Source: Caldilineaceae bacterium
Lineage (GTDB): Bacteria > Chloroflexota > Anaerolineae > Caldilineales > Caldilineaceae
Direction: 5' to 3'
Length of the DNA: 50,304 bases
NCBI GenBank assembly: GCA_020845455.1
Contig: JADLFO010000297.1
Coordinates: 1 to 50,304 of the forward strand
A program made the position numbers and the translations under genes. A model generated the notes under the pieces. The model had not been told where the DNA came from. It did not search any database and saw only the letters and a list, made by a program, of their open reading frames with translations. Numbering within the stretch: the first letter of the stretch is position 1; each line of letters begins with the position of its first letter. Shown piece after piece: positions 44,972 through 50,304 of the stretch.

Positions 44972-46467
44972 ATAGCCACTTCACTTTCATTGTCGCCCGC
45001 CGCGGCGGGCGCTTGTGCGGCTGCCGGCGCAGCAAGCCAAAAGGCCAGATGTAGATAGATACCCTGGACGAACAGGTTATCGAAGACGCTGTGTACGGCC
45101 AGATGGGCGAGCACACCGAGTATCCCCGCGGCCAGCGCTTGGCGCCAGCTATCGTGCAGGGTTATCTGCGCCGTGCGGCGTGCGCTGCGCCAGACCCACG
45201 CCGCGGCGCTCCCCCAAAAAAGCAGGAAGCCGGCCAACCCCACCAGCCCGGTCTCGGCCAAGACGTTGAGGTAGATGTTGTGGGCGTGGCCAAGCGGCTC
45301 TTCCCAGATGGGCAGACGCACCAGCGGGTAGAGCGTTTCATAGTTGCCCGGCCCAACGCCCAGCCACGGCGCCAGGGCGAACATGCGCAGCGCGGCGACC
45401 CAGTGCGCCAACCGTTCCAGCACGGCGAAGTTTTCGTCGGTGACGGGCTGGTCGAGCACGTTGGTCAGCCCGAAATAGGCGGGCAGATCTTGTAGGCGGG
45501 CGCTGACCGCAGCCGGTATCCAGGTCGGGTTAAGCGCGCCCAGCAGCGCGGCTATCAGCAAGGCCAGCGCAGCCATAGCCACCCACAGCGCCGTCCGGCG
45601 GCTGTAGGCAAGCAGGACGACCGTTGCCGCGACCAGTGCGCCCAGCCAAGCGCCGCGGCTCCAACTGGCAAGCAGCCCCGCGGCGATTATCACCGTGGCC
45701 GGCACATAGACGGCGGCCCAGGCAACCACGCTTGGGGTTCTGGAGCGTGTGGCCAGTGTCTGAATGCCCCACAGGCTGAGCGCGGCGGCGACCGGCAGCG
45801 TCAGCCCCAGATAGCCCGCAAAGGGATTTGGCTGGCGAAAGCTGCCGCTGGCGCGCATAAAACGGCCCAGGACGACAAACCAATCGGGACCGATTTGGAA
45901 GATAAACTGGTAAAGGCCCAGCAGCGCCTGCCCCACGGCCGCGGCCAGCAGCGCGGCCACCAGCCACTTGGCCCCTGGCCGTGCCGTCATGGCGGGCAGG
46001 AGGCAGAGCACTACGGCAAATTCGACCCATTTTACCATTTCCTTGGCTGCTTCGCCCAAATTGGGCGCACGCCACAGGGAGAGTGCCAGCAGCCCGACAT
46101 AGACCAGCAGCGGCGCGAGCAGAGGGTGGTGGAATATGCGCAGGCGGCGGCGGGCCGCGCCGGAGAGCAGCCAGACCAGGGCCGCCAGGCCGAGCAGCAC
46201 TTCGATCGCGGTGACGGGACCTAGCCGGAAGCTGCCGGCGACGGGCAGAGTCGCCGCGGGCAGCAGCCACACCGTCCAAGGCCGGCGCAGGACTATGATC
46301 GCGCCCGCGCTTCCCAGGGCGAGGAGGACGGCCCACGGCAGCGGCAGGAAGGCCAGCAGCGCGGCGATGGCGGCCAGCGCCGCCAACACGGCGGCCGGAC
46401 GTAGGGGGCGATAGTCGATGGGGGGCAATAGGCGGGCGCCGGCGGCGGAGATAAGAAACTGCGGCAT
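44965..46467 (-). CDS. O-antigen ligase/polymerase-like membrane protein
   Basis: A protein of about 500 residues with more than ten hydrophobic segments. The Wzy_C (O-antigen ligase) core is visible: SFRQPNPFAGYLGLTLPVAAALSLW, the long loop after it with SWSRGAWLGALVAATVVL, and GVGPGNYETLYP followed by HAHNIYLNVLAETGLVGLAGFLLFW near the end. It joins polysaccharide to lipid A, protein or another acceptor, or polymerises units. The ATG at 46467 is 7 bases downstream of a TATAAT, so it may be leaderless; an ATG at 46476 lies inside the -10 box and is rejected. Confidence 0.9.
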   Translation of the reverse strand: MPQFLISAAGARLLPPIDYRPLRPAAVLAALAAIAALLAFLPLPWAVLLALGSAGAIIVLRRPWTVWLLPAATLPVAGSFRLGPVTAIEVLLGLAALVWLLSGAARRRLRIFHHPLLAPLLVYVGLLALSLWRAPNLGEAAKEMVKWVEFAVVLCLLPAMTARPGAKWLVAALLAAAVGQALLGLYQFIFQIGPDWFVVLGRFMRASGSFRQPNPFAGYLGLTLPVAAALSLWGIQTLATRSRTPSVVAWAAVYVPATVIIAAGLLASWSRGAWLGALVAATVVLLAYSRRTALWVAMAALALLIAALLGALNPTWIPAAVSARLQDLPAYFGLTNVLDQPVTDENFAVLERLAHWVAALRMFALAPWLGVGPGNYETLYPLVRLPIWEEPLGHAHNIYLNVLAETGLVGLAGFLLFWGSAAAWVWRSARRTAQITLHDSWRQALAAGILGVLAHLAVHSVFDNLFVQGIYLHLAFWLAAPAAAQAPAAAGDNESEVAIC

Positions 46468-46474
46468 AGGCCGC

Positions 46475-46504
46475 ATTATAAAAGCTGCGGGGCCGGACGT
46501 GCAA
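46475..46504 (-). promoter_or_regulatory. Leaderless-type promoter of the glycan operon
   Basis: On the minus strand TTGCAC (46504-46499) and a perfect TATAAT (46480-46475) are 18 bp apart. The -10 box ends 7 bases before the ATG at 46467, so the transcript would start at or next to the start codon. The -35 box lies within the loop of the preceding terminator hairpin. Confidence 0.55.
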
Positions 46505-46518
46505 TCGTCCGGCCCCGC
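46487..46518 (-). terminator. Intrinsic terminator of the aldehyde dehydrogenase gene
   Basis: GCGGGGCCGGACG (46487-46499) and CGTCCGGCCCCGC (46506-46518) form a perfect 13-bp GC-rich stem with a 6-nt loop. Read on the minus strand it follows the aldehyde dehydrogenase stop by about 40 nt and is followed by AGCTTTTAT, a short T tract. Good candidate for Rho-independent termination. Confidence 0.7.
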
Positions 46519-46558
46519 GGTCTGGTCAGTGGGATAATTTTAATGAGCAGTGACTCCG

Positions 46559-48088
<1,530 letters not shown>

Positions 48089-48190
48089 AATCTCTCCGTG
48101 TGTGCAGATATGCTCTCCCTGGCTCCAGCGTACAGGGGCAGGGTTCCGGAGGGATTGTGAGAAGATTCCGCGGCGGGCGTGGGCGACGCG

Positions 48191-49173
48191 TCAGCGGGCG
48201 TGCGGGATCGGCGCGCCCGTCGGCGTGGCTGCGTAGAGCGGTTCGCGGTGGGCCAGCCCGCGTATCTCGGCGAGGTCGGCCATGTCGTGTTGGTCCAGCC
48301 AGCACGCCATTTCATCCAAAATAGTGCGGATGGCCTCTGCGCCGCGATAGTAGATGGCGCTGCCGACCCCAACGGCAGTGGCTCCGGCCATGACCATTTC
48401 GATGGCGTCGACGCCGGTAGTGACGCCGCCTGTGCCGATGATGGGCACGCCGGGGCAGGCGCGATAGACATCATAGACGCATTTGAGTGCGATCGGCTTG
48501 AGCGCCGGACCGCTCAACCCGCCGCTGCGGTTGGCCAGGATCGCCTGCCCGCTGGCTGCGTCGATCACTAGGCCGGGCATGGTGTTGACGGCGCAGAGGG
48601 CGTCGGCCCCGGCCTCCACGACGGCAAGGGCGATGCGCGCCACGCTGGGTACATTGGGGGCCAGCTTGACGATCACGGGGATGCCGGCATCGACGACAGC
48701 CTCTTTGACGTGGCGCGTCACCGCGGCGGCGCTTTCGGGGTTGGCAGCAAACGGTTCGCCGAATTCGCTGCCCACGTTGGGGCAGGAGATGTTGACCTCG
48801 ATCAGATCGGGCTGCGCCGCGACGACCTTGGCGGCGACTTCGCCGAATTCGGGCGCGGCGCCGGCAAAGATGCTGGCGATCAGCGGCACACCCAACGACG
48901 CTAGCTGCCGGCGGGCCTGCGTCAAGAGTTCGACCTCGGCATCGACGCCTGGGTTGGCGAGGCCGATGGCGTTGATCAGCCCATGGCCCCAGTCGAGACA
49001 GGAGGGGTTGACATGGCCGGGCCGCGGCACAGGGCCGCAGCTTTTGGCTGTGACCGCGCCGCAGCCCGCTGCGGCTGCGCGTTCCAGCAGGCTGACGGTT
49101 GTGCCCCAGATGCCGCTGGCGAGCACCAGCGGCGCGGGCAGGGTATGGTGGAGAAAGGGCGTGGCTAGACCGC

Positions 49174-49177
<4 letters not shown>
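48191..49177 (-). CDS. pyrD: Dihydroorotate dehydrogenase, class 1 (1B-like)
   Basis: A 328-residue FMN enzyme that oxidises dihydroorotate to orotate. [32 protein letters not shown] and [14 protein letters not shown] are typical; Cys132 matches the catalytic Cys of class 1 enzymes. [22 protein letters not shown] and [27 protein letters not shown] form the FMN phosphate site. Class 1B enzymes work with an iron-sulfur PyrK partner, not seen here. The start overlaps the PyrF-PyrE stop as ATGA, so the two are co-translated. Confidence 0.93.

Positions 49178-50304
<1,127 letters not shown>

Overview
The window is a 50.3-kb, GC-rich, gene-dense piece of bacterial chromosome. It has about 46 intact protein genes, one frameshifted gene and one clear gene remnant. 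I see no rRNA, tRNA, CRISPR array, insertion sequence or phage gene. The gene mix suggests a member of the Chloroflexota (Anaerolineae/Caldilinea-like). The mix includes many sugar-isomerase TIM barrels, sulfatases next to Gfo/Idh/MocA oxidoreductases, Uma2 and CpXC proteins, a PyrF-PyrE fusion, an LCP protein and a DUF2207 protein. The assignment is inferred from gene content and composition, not from a marker gene.

Layout. (1) 94-4824: a penicillin-acylase family hydrolase, an NAD(P)-binding epimerase-like protein and a 14-helix drug-efflux MFS pump. (2) 4874-7254 (+): two sugar isomerases/epimerases and NanE, nearly overlapping. (3) 16209-7360 (-): a long co-directional run, in transcription order L-rhamnose mutarotase, two tandem Gfo/Idh/MocA oxidoreductases, a sulfatase-like protein with Thr at the nucleophile site, a lactonase-like amidohydrolase, a sulfotransferase, a canonical Cys-type sulfatase, an atypical medium-chain dehydrogenase and a sugar isomerase. 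This is the most unusual part and looks like a catabolic cluster for a sulfated deoxy-sugar or related compound. (4) 16297-23999: a Uma2 protein, an FmdB-type zinc ribbon, a D-Ala-D-Ala carboxypeptidase, a pseudouridine synthase, cytidylate kinase, pyruvate dehydrogenase E1 alpha/beta, a NUDIX hydrolase with a Cys-rich tail and a frameshifted TrkA-type gene.

(5) 24080-30429 (+): hisD-hisC-(amidohydrolase remnant)-hisB-rsmI-patatin-MFS. (6) 30422-36421 (-): a second HisC-like aminotransferase, a large DUF2207 membrane protein and two tandem secreted-type zinc metallopeptidases. (7) 36671-41409 (+): a CpXC protein, CinA, an HD phosphohydrolase and an LCP protein. The intergenic region before it holds a 27-bp tandem repeat.

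(8) 41414-48088 (-): a sugar isomerase, a membrane protein, an acyl-CoA thioesterase, a family 4 glycosyltransferase, GtrA, an O-antigen-ligase-like protein and an aldehyde dehydrogenase. A terminator and a leaderless-type promoter are interleaved between the last two. (9) 48191-50304 (-): pyrimidine biosynthesis, with a PyrF-PyrE fusion (cut by the window edge) overlapping pyrD.

Many genes overlap by ATGA or a few bases, so the blocks are probably true operons. Functions are read from motifs and family resemblance by eye; no database search was possible.
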